Assembly (NCBI GenBank): GCA_021639925.1
Contig: JAJXEL010000109.1
Location: forward strand, 1 to 7,167
DNA length: 7,167 bases
Direction: 5' to 3'
Origin: Alphaproteobacteria bacterium
GTDB lineage: Bacteria > Pseudomonadota > Alphaproteobacteria > CAAGCB01 > CAG-977
Shown: positions 1 through 6,500 of the stretch, in pieces
Layout of the letters: every line of letters begins with the position of its first letter
Numbering within the stretch: the first letter of the stretch is position 1
Made by a program: the position numbers and the translations under genes
Notes under the pieces: model-generated
Told to the model about the DNA's origin: nothing
Databases searched by the model: none
The model's input: only the letters and a program-made list of their open reading frames with translations

Positions 1-309
1 GTCGTTTTGTCCGTGCAAAAACAGCGTTCCTATTTTAACTTTCATGTCAGTATGCACATTAAATTCAAGATTTACGGCGGACAATTCGGGCGTGTGCATT
101 GTAAAGCGCAATTTTTGCCGGCCCTTGACGGAAAACGTTGTTAAATAAACGGGATCGTCTGTTTCTGCGGGGACATAGGAAATCCGCGTTTTGATCAGCG
201 AAGGGGCTGAAACTGTTATTTCGGCCCGAACGGACGGCCGGAAGTAAACCGGAACCGTTAAAACCAGGACGGCTGCAATACAAAGAAAGTAAAAAAGTAA
301 TTTCTTCAT
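1..309 (-). CDS. N-terminal part of an unrecognised secreted or membrane-anchored protein (runs off the left edge)
   Basis: An open reading frame starts at ATG 309-307 and stays open for 103 codons to the window edge, so the C-terminus is missing. Residues 1-8 (MKKLLFYF) plus a hydrophobic stretch to about residue 22 form a signal peptide or N-terminal membrane anchor, followed by a basic RPSVR segment. The visible rest (about residues 30-103) alternates hydrophobic and polar residues, as in beta-rich periplasmic domains (for example AEITVSAPSLIKTRISYV), with no catalytic motif I can name. No clear Shine-Dalgarno sequence precedes the ATG, so the exact start is not certain, but the signal-like N-terminus supports it. 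It lies downstream of the terminator of the sugar operon and is probably transcribed separately. An overlapping frame at 65-283 has no signal features and is a shadow. Function unknown. Confidence 0.65.
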   Translation of the reverse strand, partial: MKKLLFYFLCIAAVLVLTVPVYFRPSVRAEITVSAPSLIKTRISYVPAETDDPVYLTTFSVKGRQKLRFTMHTPELSAVNLEFNVHTDMKVKIGTLFLHGQND

Positions 310-393
310 CAGATATGTTTTTCTGTTAAACCGATTTCAGCATATCAGGTGTTGATTTGTTTTAAAAATTTTTTATACGGAAAAGCAGTTAAA

Positions 394-417
394 AAACCCC
401 GCGGACAGGCGGGGTTT
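394..417 (-). terminator. Rho-independent terminator of the kinase-transporter operon
   Basis: A perfect 9-bp stem (AAACCCCGC against GCGGGGTTT) with a 6-nt loop starts about 8 nt past the transporter stop codon. Read on the minus strand it is followed by a run of T (391-396), the classical intrinsic terminator layout. On the plus strand it has only a short T run, so it serves the minus-strand operon. Confidence 0.9.
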
Positions 418-424
418 CGATTGT

Positions 425-1594
425 TTAAGCCGTATGTTTTTTTATTTTCGCCGTTAAATACAGCAAATACAAAACGCCGATTCCCATAACCAGGACGGCT
501 CCGTTCTGGGTAGACATGACGTCGGAGGCATATCCCATGACCAGCGGAAAAACCGTCCCGCCGACCAGCCCCATGATCATCAGGCCGGAAACTTCGTTTT
601 TCTTTTCGGGCAGGTGCAGCAGCGCTTGTGCGAAAATAATTGAAAATACGTTTGAATTGCCAAATCCGACCATGGCTATGCCGGCAGTTAAAGCGTTTTT
701 GTCCGAACAGAAAAACAGCATGCCCATCGCGGCGGCCATCAGGACGACGCTGAACAGGAAAAAGGCCTTGCTGCTGATTTTCGCCAGAATAAAGCTGCCG
801 GTCAGACAGCCGATCGTTCTGAACAGAAAATAAACGCTGGTCGCGTAGCCGGCCTGTTCCAAAGTCAAACCGATTTTTTCCATTAATATTTTCGGGGCGG
901 AAACGTTTGTTCCCACATCAATACCGACATGGCACATAATACCGATAAAACACAGGACGATGACGGGGTCTTTCAATAAAACGAAGCAGTCGTAAAAAGT
1001 GGAAGCTTTGCCGCTGACTTCTTCTTCCCGGATATTGTCTTTATACAACAGCAGGACGGCAATGAACGCTTCCGCGGCGAAAACGGGAAACAACAGCTGC
1101 CATTTGCCGTAATGCAGCGCGCCCCAGGCGGCTAAGATCGGCGCGGTAAAAGAAGCGATTGCTTTGATAAACTGTCCGAAAGTCAGCGCGCTGGACAGTT
1201 TGTCCGATTTGATCAGATTGGAAATCAAAGGGTTAAGCGACACCTGCATGATCGTATTGCCGATACCCAGCAGGCAAAAGGAAATAACCATTACGGGCAG
1301 GTTATAAAAAAAGGTCGGCAAAAGCAGGGCTGCCAGAGTAACGGCCAGACTGATTATAACCGTTTTCCGCCGGCCGATTTTGTTCATTATCATGCCGGTG
1401 GGGACGGAGGCGACCAGAAACCAGAAAAAAACCATGGAAGGAAACATGTTGGCCCATGTATCCGACAGGGTAAAGTCTTTTTTGACATAATTCGTGGCAA
1501 TGCCGACCAAATCGACAAAGCCCATGGCAAAGAAAGCCAGCATAACGGGGATTAATTTTAAAAACAGGGCTTTTTCCGTATTTTTTTCAGTCAT
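425..1594 (-). CDS. FHS/FucP-type major facilitator sugar:H+ symporter, probably a fructose or other hexose importer
   Basis: This is a 389-residue inner-membrane protein with about 12 predicted helices (roughly 12-32, 50-70, 78-97, 100-127, 143-160, 167-184, 210-228, 248-270, 279-296, 302-325, 333-356, 364-382). The cytoplasmic loop after helix 2 carries the MFS motif NKIGRRKT (71-78). Other marks fit the fucose/glucose-galactose (FHS) family: LNPLISNL in helix 4 (120-127), QFIKAIAS (141-148), GNSNVFSIIFAQAL (312-325), and EVSGLMIMGLVGGTVFPLVM (334-353). The last resembles the family's GSGL..M.IVGG...P.LMG block. The length is near normal for the family. The start ATG is preceded by GGAG within the end of the upstream kinase gene, and the two genes overlap by 8 nt, suggesting translational coupling. 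The substrate is inferred from the kinase partner; fructose is the best guess, while glucose, mannose or another hexose remain possible. Confidence 0.88.
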   Translation of the reverse strand: MTEKNTEKALFLKLIPVMLAFFAMGFVDLVGIATNYVKKDFTLSDTWANMFPSMVFFWFLVASVPTGMIMNKIGRRKTVIISLAVTLAALLLPTFFYNLPVMVISFCLLGIGNTIMQVSLNPLISNLIKSDKLSSALTFGQFIKAIASFTAPILAAWGALHYGKWQLLFPVFAAEAFIAVLLLYKDNIREEEVSGKASTFYDCFVLLKDPVIVLCFIGIMCHVGIDVGTNVSAPKILMEKIGLTLEQAGYATSVYFLFRTIGCLTGSFILAKISSKAFFLFSVVLMAAAMGMLFFCSDKNALTAGIAMVGFGNSNVFSIIFAQALLHLPEKKNEVSGLMIMGLVGGTVFPLVMGYASDVMSTQNGAVLVMGIGVLYLLYLTAKIKKHTA

Positions 1595-2468
1595 GCGTTA
1601 TCTCCTTTTCATAAATGGGCCAGGCGCCTGATTTCGTTGAAACGAAAGCGGCGGTTTTAACGGCTGCCGCGTGGGCTTCGCGCAGCGATTTCCCCGTCAG
1701 AATATTATATACGAATGCCCCTGAAAAAGAATCGCCCGCGCCGACGGTATCCGCAACGTTGACTTTCGGTGTGGGCAGATAGGATTCTTCGTTTTCAGTG
1801 TAAATAACGCTGTATTTTTCGCCGGCTGTGAAAATCATGTATTTTAAATGGAATTGCCTGATAAATTCCCGGCAGACTTCGGCTTCGCCGCCGTCAATGC
1901 CGAACAGGCGTTTTAAGACAATAATTTCTTCGTCATTGATTTTAAAAACATTCGCTTTGGACAACAGCTCTTCTATTAAATGCCGCGAATAGTAATTGCC
2001 GCGCAGGTTAACGTCAAAAAAACGCAAGGCCTGGTCCGGAGCATGCGCCAGCAGCGTTTCAACGGCGGATTTGGTCTCTGTCCCGCGCAAAGCCAGCGTG
2101 CCGAAACAAACGGCGTCGGCCCGTTCAACCAGGCGAATGGCTTCGTCCGTCGCCCGCAGATGATCCCAGGCAACGTTTTCCACAATTTCATAAGCGGGAA
2201 TACCGTTATTTAATGTGACCTTGACGTGTCCGGTCGGATAATCGTTGCGGGTCAGGCAATAACGAATACCGCTTTTTTTCAGTTCGTCTACGATTTCATC
2301 GCCCAGGGCATCGTTGCCTACGGCGCTGATAGCGTATCCTTCGGCTCCCAACTGTGTCGCATGGTATACAAAATTAATCGGTGCGCCGCCGGCTCTTTTC
2401 CCGGCGGGAAGCATATCCCACAACAATTCGCCGATCCCGATGATAACCGGTTTGTCAGTTTTTTTCAT
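1587..2468 (-). CDS. PfkB-family sugar kinase, probable fructokinase
   Basis: A 293-residue cytoplasmic ribokinase-family (PfkB) enzyme expected to transfer phosphate from ATP to a free sugar, most likely fructose to fructose 6-phosphate. Visible motifs are GIGELLWDMLP (11-21) at the start, the sugar-binding GGAPINF (27-33), AVGNDALGDEI (49-59), FDVNLRGNYY (151-160), KINDEE (176-181), and the C-terminal signature DTVGAGDSFSGAF (240-252), whose Asp246 is the expected catalytic base. The C-terminal nucleotide-site region includes KTAAFVSTKSGAWP (271-284). I chose ATG 2468-2466 because GAGGT sits 5 nt upstream. A TTG at 2489 in the same frame would add 7 residues but would lie on the operator-like palindrome and has no good ribosome site. 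The stop codon lies inside the transporter gene (8-nt overlap). The close pairing with a sugar importer supports a catabolic hexose role. Other PfkB sugars cannot be excluded. Confidence 0.9.
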   Translation of the reverse strand: MKKTDKPVIIGIGELLWDMLPAGKRAGGAPINFVYHATQLGAEGYAISAVGNDALGDEIVDELKKSGIRYCLTRNDYPTGHVKVTLNNGIPAYEIVENVAWDHLRATDEAIRLVERADAVCFGTLALRGTETKSAVETLLAHAPDQALRFFDVNLRGNYYSRHLIEELLSKANVFKINDEEIIVLKRLFGIDGGEAEVCREFIRQFHLKYMIFTAGEKYSVIYTENEESYLPTPKVNVADTVGAGDSFSGAFVYNILTGKSLREAHAAAVKTAAFVSTKSGAWPIYEKEITHD

Positions 2469-2486
2469 GTTGACCTCGTTTAAATT

Positions 2487-2508
2487 CAATATGTCGAATA
2501 TTGTAGCA
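2487..2508 (-). promoter_or_regulatory. Promoter of the kinase-transporter operon with an overlapping operator-like palindrome
   Basis: On the minus strand, TGCTACAAT (2508-2500) is an extended -10 element (TG, one base, TACAAT). A good -35 box is not visible, as expected for an extended -10 promoter. Overlapping it is a perfect inverted repeat, CAATAT-TCGAC-ATATTG (2487-2503), covering the 3' part of the -10 and the likely start site around 2493. A protein bound there would block initiation, so sugar-responsive repression is a reasonable inference. The resulting leader would be about 25 nt and end in the GAGGT ribosome site of the kinase. Confidence 0.5.
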
Positions 2509-2804
2509 TTAAAAAAAAGCGTTTTTCCAGTAAAGATTGCATAAAAAAATATAATTTAAATTTTCGGCAAATAAATTACTGGGAACGGGGCCGTACTATT
2601 GAAATTCAATGCCGGAAAATGTCTGTTTTGTTTGTTTTCGCGTTTGAAATCATTTAAAATGCCGGTAAGTTCTTTTTGAATAAAAATAAATAAAATAAAA
2701 AACAAAAAGGCGGGCAAATGCGGCAATGAATATTATAATTAACAAAAAAATCCGAAAATTCTGGAGACGGAAGATTTTTTCAGATTTGAAGAAAGATAAA
2801 AGGG

Positions 2805-2820
2805 ACGGCTGTGACGCCGT
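2805..2820 (-). terminator. Possible second, back-up terminator hairpin after tRNA-Gln
   Basis: A 5-bp stem, ACGGC against GCCGT, with a 6-nt loop lies 7 nt beyond the main tRNA-Gln terminator. On the minus strand it is followed by CCCTTTT. It is weak alone but could act as a second stop in tandem. Confidence 0.3.
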
Positions 2821-2824
2821 AAAG

Positions 2825-2850
2825 AAAAAGCCGTTGAAAATCAACGGCTT
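2825..2850 (-). terminator. Rho-independent terminator of tRNA-Gln
   Basis: A perfect 10-bp stem (2828-2837 with 2841-2850, AAGCCGTTGA on the plus strand) with a 3-nt loop begins 5 nt after the CCA end of the tRNA. It is followed on the minus strand by a T run (2829-2825). This is a classical intrinsic terminator for the tRNA transcript. Confidence 0.9.
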
Positions 2851-2855
2851 GGAAG

Positions 2856-2929
2856 TGGCTGGGGAACCTGGACTCGAACCAAGACTAACGGAGTCAGAGT
2901 CCGCTGTTCTACCATTAAACTATTCCCCA
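2856..2929 (-). tRNA. tRNA-Gln, anticodon CUG
   Basis: The 74-nt gene folds as a full cloverleaf. The acceptor stem TGGGGAA pairs with TTCCCCA, followed by discriminator G and an encoded CCA (2858-2856). The anticodon stem GCGGA/TCCGT encloses the loop CTCTGAC, giving anticodon CTG (plus strand 2897-2895), which reads CAG. The T-arm contains GGTTCGAGTCC. The U1-A72 first pair is typical of glutamine tRNAs and supports the identity. It sits 67 nt downstream of marC on the same strand, but has its own promoter. Confidence 0.97.
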
Positions 2930-2946
2930 ATGAATAATTTATGACT

Positions 2947-2975
2947 TATATAACCCTTCGCGTTTTTTTTGACAA
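2947..2975 (-). promoter_or_regulatory. Sigma-70-type promoter of tRNA-Gln
   Basis: On the minus strand TTGTCA (2975-2970, five of six bases of the consensus -35) is followed after 17 bp by TATATA (2952-2947). Transcription would start near 2940, about 10 nt before the tRNA 5' end. The GC-rich patch CGCGAAGGG lies in the spacer. No hairpin terminator separates marC from this promoter, so some read-through from marC is also possible. Confidence 0.6.
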
Positions 2976-2996
2976 GAGTTTTTTTGAATTTTTTTC

Positions 2997-3623
2997 TTAT
3001 GCGATCAGGCCGTGTACGCCGTCTATGATAAACTGTGACGCCATTGCGCCCAGAATTATGCCCAGCAGTTTTGATATGACCGTGTTGATCGTCTGGCCGA
3101 ACAGGCGGGCAAAGTGATTCGATAATCTGAACAGAAAATAGGTAATCAGGCTGACCGCGATCAAAGACCCGATGACATAAGCCTGCTGGCTTAGATCGCC
3201 GTGTCTTTCCGACATCAAAAGTATGATCGAAGCAATTGATCCCGGGCCGGCGATTAAAGGAACGGCCAGCGGAAAAACGGATACGTCGTTTTCATAGGGG
3301 TGATCAGAGGCTTCTTCCGCGGCTTTTTCCTTTTGTTCGTCAATAAAAATCATTTGCAGGGCGACAATGAACAGCATGATGCCCCCCGCGATACGAAACG
3401 CCGGAATCGATATCCCCAGCAGATTAAGAAACGCTTCTCCGGCATAAGCGAAAAAAAACATTACCGAAAAGCCGATTAAAACTGACCGCTTGGCCATTAA
3501 CAGCCGGTATCCCGGACGCGGGCTTTCCGTCAGGCTCATAAAAATCGGCATGTTGCCGATCGGATCCATCGTGACAAACAGCATCGTGAAAGACGGAAGA
3601 AACAAGTCAAGAAACGCTGTCAT
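2997..3623 (-). CDS. MarC-family integral membrane protein (UPF0056)
   Basis: A 208-residue inner-membrane protein with about six hydrophobic segments (roughly 5-27, 46-66, 74-95, 115-137, 147-167, 182-206). Family marks are DPIGNMPIF (20-28), RIAGGIMLF (77-85) and PLAVPLIAGPGSI (118-130), matching the MarC/YhgN-type proteins in order and in length. The central stretch around 95-112 is charged and faces the solvent. The molecular function of this family is not firmly known; the historic link to multiple antibiotic resistance was not upheld, and a transport role is only proposed. The start ATG has AGGA 8 nt upstream (3635-3632). The gene is divergent from lepA with 140 bp between start codons. 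I see no confident -35/-10 pair for it and no terminator directly after it. Confidence 0.92.
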   Translation of the reverse strand: MTAFLDLFLPSFTMLFVTMDPIGNMPIFMSLTESPRPGYRLLMAKRSVLIGFSVMFFFAYAGEAFLNLLGISIPAFRIAGGIMLFIVALQMIFIDEQKEKAAEEASDHPYENDVSVFPLAVPLIAGPGSIASIILLMSERHGDLSQQAYVIGSLIAVSLITYFLFRLSNHFARLFGQTINTVISKLLGIILGAMASQFIIDGVHGLIA

Positions 3624-3763
3624 GATTAAGATCCTTTTTCTATACTTTTTAATAGGATAGCATAAATAAAATGAAAAATAAAAGAGGAGAAAAAAGATTT
3701 TGTTTAATCGGACGGCCGTTTCATATATGTTATTGCCAGTTGTTTATTGAGTGAAGGTTTTAA

Positions 3764-5566
3764 ATGACGGATTTATCTCATATTCGCAATTTTTCCATTG
3801 TGGCTCATATTGACCATGGCAAATCGACTTTGGCAGACCGGCTGATCCAAAGATGCGGCGGGCTGACCGAACGCGAAATGCGCGATCAGATATTGGATTC
3901 CATGGATCTGGAACGCGAACGCGGGATTACGATTAAAGCGCAGACTGTCCGGCTGAACTATAAGGCAAAAGACGGGCGGGAATATCAGCTGAATCTGATC
4001 GACACGCCGGGGCACGTCGATTTTACTTATGAAGTCAGCCGGTCTTTGGCGGCCTGCGAAGGGTCTTTGCTGGTTGTTGATGCTTCGCAGGGGGTGGAAG
4101 CGCAGACTTTGGCGAATGTTTACAAAGCCTTGGACGCGAATCATGAATTGGTCACCGTTATCAACAAAATTGATCTGCCGGCGGCGCACCCTGAAAAAGT
4201 CAAAGAACAAATTGAAGACGTGATCGGCATTGATACGTCAAATGCGATTGAAACTTCTGCCAAAACGGGCGTCGGCATTGACGAAGTGTTGGAAAGCATT
4301 GTTACGCAGCTGCCCGCGCCGCAAGGCGATGCGGAAGCTCCGTTGAAAGCCATGCTGGTTGATTCCTGGTATGATCCGTATCTGGGGGTCATTATTTTGG
4401 TCAGACTTAAAGACGGCGTTTTAAAAAAGGGCATTAAAATCCGAATGATGGCGAACGGGACAACGCATGAAGTTGAACGTGTCGGCATTTTTACTCCTAA
4501 AATGAAAGACATCACGCAGCTGACCGCCGGAGAGCTGGGATTTATCACTGCGGGCATCAAAACGGTCGGCGATACAAAAGTCGGCGATACGATTACGGAT
4601 GACAAACGTCCTGCGGCAGAACCTTTACCCGGATTTAAGCCCAGCGTGCCGGTTGTGTTTTGTTCCATGTTTCCGCTGGATACCAGTTATTATGAAAATT
4701 TGCGCGATGCTTTGGGCAAGTTGCAGTTAAATGACGCCAGTTTCGAATTTACGCCGGAAAAATCGGCGGCGTTGGGGCAGGGGTTCAGATGCGGTTTCCT
4801 GGGGCTGTTGCATATGGAAATCATTGAAGAACGTCTGGAACGCGAATTTGACCTGGATCTGATTACAACAGCGCCCAGCGTCGTTTATAAAATGCATATG
4901 ACGGACGGGACGTTAAAAGAATTGCATAACCCGGCGGATTTTCCCGAACTGACAAAAATTGCGTCAATAGAAGAACCGTGGGTCAAAGCGTCTATTTTAG
5001 TGCCTGACGAATATCTCGGTTCGGTTTTGCAATTATGTACGGAACGCCGCGGCGTGCAAAAAGATCTGACTTATGTCGGGTCGCGGGCAATGTTAGTTTA
5101 CGATCTGCCTTTAAATGAAATCGTGTTTGATTTTTATGACCGTTTAAAGTCAATTACGCGCGGTTATGCCAGTTTTGATTACGAAGTCGTCGGATATCAG
5201 ACGGGAGATCTGGTCAAAGTGACGATTTTGGTCAACGGGGAAACGGTTGACGCTTTGTCGTTTTTGGCGCACCGGTCTGATGCGGAACGCCGCGGCCGCC
5301 AGATTTGCGAACGGTTGAAGGTTTTAATCCCGCGTCATCAGTTCAAAATCCCCATTCAGGCGGCGATCGGCGGAAAGATTATTGCGCGCGAAGATATCGC
5401 GGCTTTTCGCAAAGACGTTACGTCAAAATGTTACGGCGGCGATATTACCAGAAAGCGCAAATTGTTGGAAAAGCAAAAAGAAGGCAAGAAAAAAATGCGG
5501 CAGTTCGGTAAAGTCGAAATTCCGCAGTCAGCCTTTATTTCCGCATTGAGAATCGGGGACGAATAA
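3764..5566 (+). CDS. lepA: Elongation factor 4 (LepA), ribosomal back-translocating GTPase
   Basis: A 600-residue translation GTPase, full length for the family. GTPase motifs in order are G1 AHIDHGKST (14-22), G2 region ERGITIK (52-58), G3 DTPGH (80-84), G4 NKID (134-137) and G5 SAKTG (165-169). The EF4-specific C-terminal domain is present and ends with YGGDITRKRKLLEKQKEGKK followed by MRQFGKVEIPQSAF. In the family, EF4 binds the ribosome and remodels stalled or mistranslocated complexes, and also affects initiation and assembly. The start ATG has GAAGG 6 nt upstream. A weak promoter may lie around 3700-3729 (TTGTTT, then TATATG at 18 bp). Identity is essentially certain. The sequence style is alphaproteobacterial, which is the best taxonomic clue here. 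Confidence 0.98.
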   Translation: MTDLSHIRNFSIVAHIDHGKSTLADRLIQRCGGLTEREMRDQILDSMDLERERGITIKAQTVRLNYKAKDGREYQLNLIDTPGHVDFTYEVSRSLAACEGSLLVVDASQGVEAQTLANVYKALDANHELVTVINKIDLPAAHPEKVKEQIEDVIGIDTSNAIETSAKTGVGIDEVLESIVTQLPAPQGDAEAPLKAMLVDSWYDPYLGVIILVRLKDGVLKKGIKIRMMANGTTHEVERVGIFTPKMKDITQLTAGELGFITAGIKTVGDTKVGDTITDDKRPAAEPLPGFKPSVPVVFCSMFPLDTSYYENLRDALGKLQLNDASFEFTPEKSAALGQGFRCGFLGLLHMEIIEERLEREFDLDLITTAPSVVYKMHMTDGTLKELHNPADFPELTKIASIEEPWVKASILVPDEYLGSVLQLCTERRGVQKDLTYVGSRAMLVYDLPLNEIVFDFYDRLKSITRGYASFDYEVVGYQTGDLVKVTILVNGETVDALSFLAHRSDAERRGRQICERLKVLIPRHQFKIPIQAAIGGKIIAREDIAAFRKDVTSKCYGGDITRKRKLLEKQKEGKKKMRQFGKVEIPQSAFISALRIGDE

Positions 5567-5572
5567 AAAAGC

Positions 5573-5603
5573 TTGACTTAAAGCTAACTTTAAACGCTAA
5601 CCT
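5573..5603 (+). promoter_or_regulatory. MerR-type promoter with operator dyad upstream of the aldo/keto reductase
   Basis: TTGACT (-35, 5573-5578) and TAACCT (-10, 5598-5603) are separated by 19 bp, longer than the usual 17. The perfect dyad TTAAAG-CTAA-CTTTAA (5578-5593) sits within the spacer, starting at the last base of the -35. This is the same geometry as classical MerR-activated promoters, where the bound regulator untwists an over-long spacer. The start site would be near 5610, giving a leader of about 16 nt with the AGGAG ribosome site. No MerR-family gene is visible in the window. Confidence 0.68.
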
Positions 5604-5625
5604 TTGAAAAAAAGGAGCGTGAAGT

Positions 5626-6495
5626 ATGAAAAAAATCAAATTAAACAACGGTGTTGAAATGCCCTTGCAGGGATTCGGTGTTTTCCAGATAACGGATATG
5701 GCCGAATGTGAGCGGGTTGTTTTGCAGGCTTTGGAAGTCGGTTACAGGTTAATAGATACGGCCAGCAGTTACAAAAACGAAGAGTTTGTCGGAAAAGCTG
5801 TCAAAAATTCGGGGATTCCTCGGGAAGAGTTGTTCATTACTTCTAAAGCTTATATTCAGGAAATGGGGTATGAAAGAACGAAAAAGGCTTTTGAAAATAC
5901 ATTAAAAAAGCTGGGAACGGATTATTTGGATCTATATTTAATTCATATGCCGTTCGGGGATTATTACGGGTCTTGGCGCGCTATGGAAGAGTTATATGCG
6001 GCAGGGTGGATCAGAGCGGTCGGAGTCAGCAATTTTTATGCGTCAAGATTGGTGGACCTGTGTTACAATGTCGATGTGCTGCCGGCCGTCAATCAGATTG
6101 AATGTCACCCTTTATATCAGCGGGCAGATGAAATTGAAATTATGCGCGGGTACGGTATTTGTCCTCAGGCTTGGGCCCCTTTTGCAGAAGGGTTGAAAAA
6201 TATGTTTTCAAATCCGGTGTTGTTAAAGATTGCCGAAAATCATGGTAAAACGGCGGCACAGGTTATTTTGCGGTGGAATTTGCAGCGCGGCGTCGCCGTT
6301 ATTCCAAAAAGCGTCCGCCGGGACAGAATGGAAGAAAACGCGGATATTTGGGATTTTGAATTAAAAAAGGAAGAAATGGAACAAATCGGATTATTGGATA
6401 CCGGTTGTGCGGCAATGCTGGATCCTTTGCTGCCCCGCGAAGTCAGGCGGGTATACGATTATTTAAATAATCCGGTTCTGACCAGTTTGGAATAA
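5626..6495 (+). CDS. Aldo/keto reductase, NADPH-dependent, 2,5-diketogluconate reductase-like
   Basis: A 289-residue soluble TIM-barrel oxidoreductase of the aldo/keto reductase family, expected to reduce aldehydes or ketones to alcohols with NADPH. The catalytic tetrad is intact: Asp44 and Tyr49 in DTASSYKNEEFVG (44-56), Lys74 in ITSK (71-74), and His107 in LYLIHMPF (103-110). Other family blocks are GVSNF (133-137), VNQIECHP (155-162) and the cofactor phosphate-binding IPKSVRRDRMEEN (226-238). The length is normal and nothing is broken. AGGAG (5613-5617) lies 8 nt before the ATG. The gene follows lepA by 59 bp with no clear terminator between them, and has a MerR-type promoter, which suggests induction by electrophiles, aldehydes or redox stress. 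The native substrate cannot be told from sequence; detoxification of short or alpha-oxo aldehydes is a reasonable guess. Confidence 0.94.
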   Translation: MKKIKLNNGVEMPLQGFGVFQITDMAECERVVLQALEVGYRLIDTASSYKNEEFVGKAVKNSGIPREELFITSKAYIQEMGYERTKKAFENTLKKLGTDYLDLYLIHMPFGDYYGSWRAMEELYAAGWIRAVGVSNFYASRLVDLCYNVDVLPAVNQIECHPLYQRADEIEIMRGYGICPQAWAPFAEGLKNMFSNPVLLKIAENHGKTAAQVILRWNLQRGVAVIPKSVRRDRMEENADIWDFELKKEEMEQIGLLDTGCAAMLDPLLPREVRRVYDYLNNPVLTSLE

Positions 6496-6500
6496 AAATG

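Larger units (their letters stand above)
2509..2855. other. AT-rich intergenic region, no gene seen
   Basis: This stretch between the kinase promoter and the tRNA-Gln gene holds no convincing coding sequence. Frames of 64 and 72 codons cross it, but one starts inside the tRNA terminator stem and the other reads through the tRNA antisense. Visible elements are a 13-bp palindrome ATTGAAATTCAAT (2598-2610), about 100 bp upstream of the kinase start site, and two hairpins at the right end that belong to tRNA-Gln termination. The rest is mostly A/T runs. Confidence 0.6.

Noticed and set aside
2650..2844. 64-codon hydrophobic minus-strand frame
   Set aside because: Its start lies inside the tRNA-Gln terminator stem. 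The hydrophobic look comes from A/T-rich DNA giving Phe, Ile and Leu codons.
2726..2944. 72-codon plus-strand frame ending in GEPGLEPRLTES-like sequence
   Set aside because: The second half is the antisense of tRNA-Gln, a well-known artefact in gene calling, and the first half crosses the terminator hairpin. No ribosome site supports it.
3671..3754. 27-codon plus-strand frame just upstream of lepA, a possible leader peptide
   Set aside because: It has only a distant AGGA (about 13 nt away), no hairpin or codon run typical of attenuation, and lies in the divergent promoter region.
4141..4668. 175-codon minus-strand frame inside lepA
   Set aside because: It is a long shadow of a strongly conserved coding sequence on the other strand. 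It has no family motif, and lepA accounts fully for the region.
5570..5594. lepA terminator formed by AGCTT and AAGCT
   Set aside because: The 5-bp stem is followed by only a short, interrupted T stretch and overlaps the much better explained MerR-type promoter.
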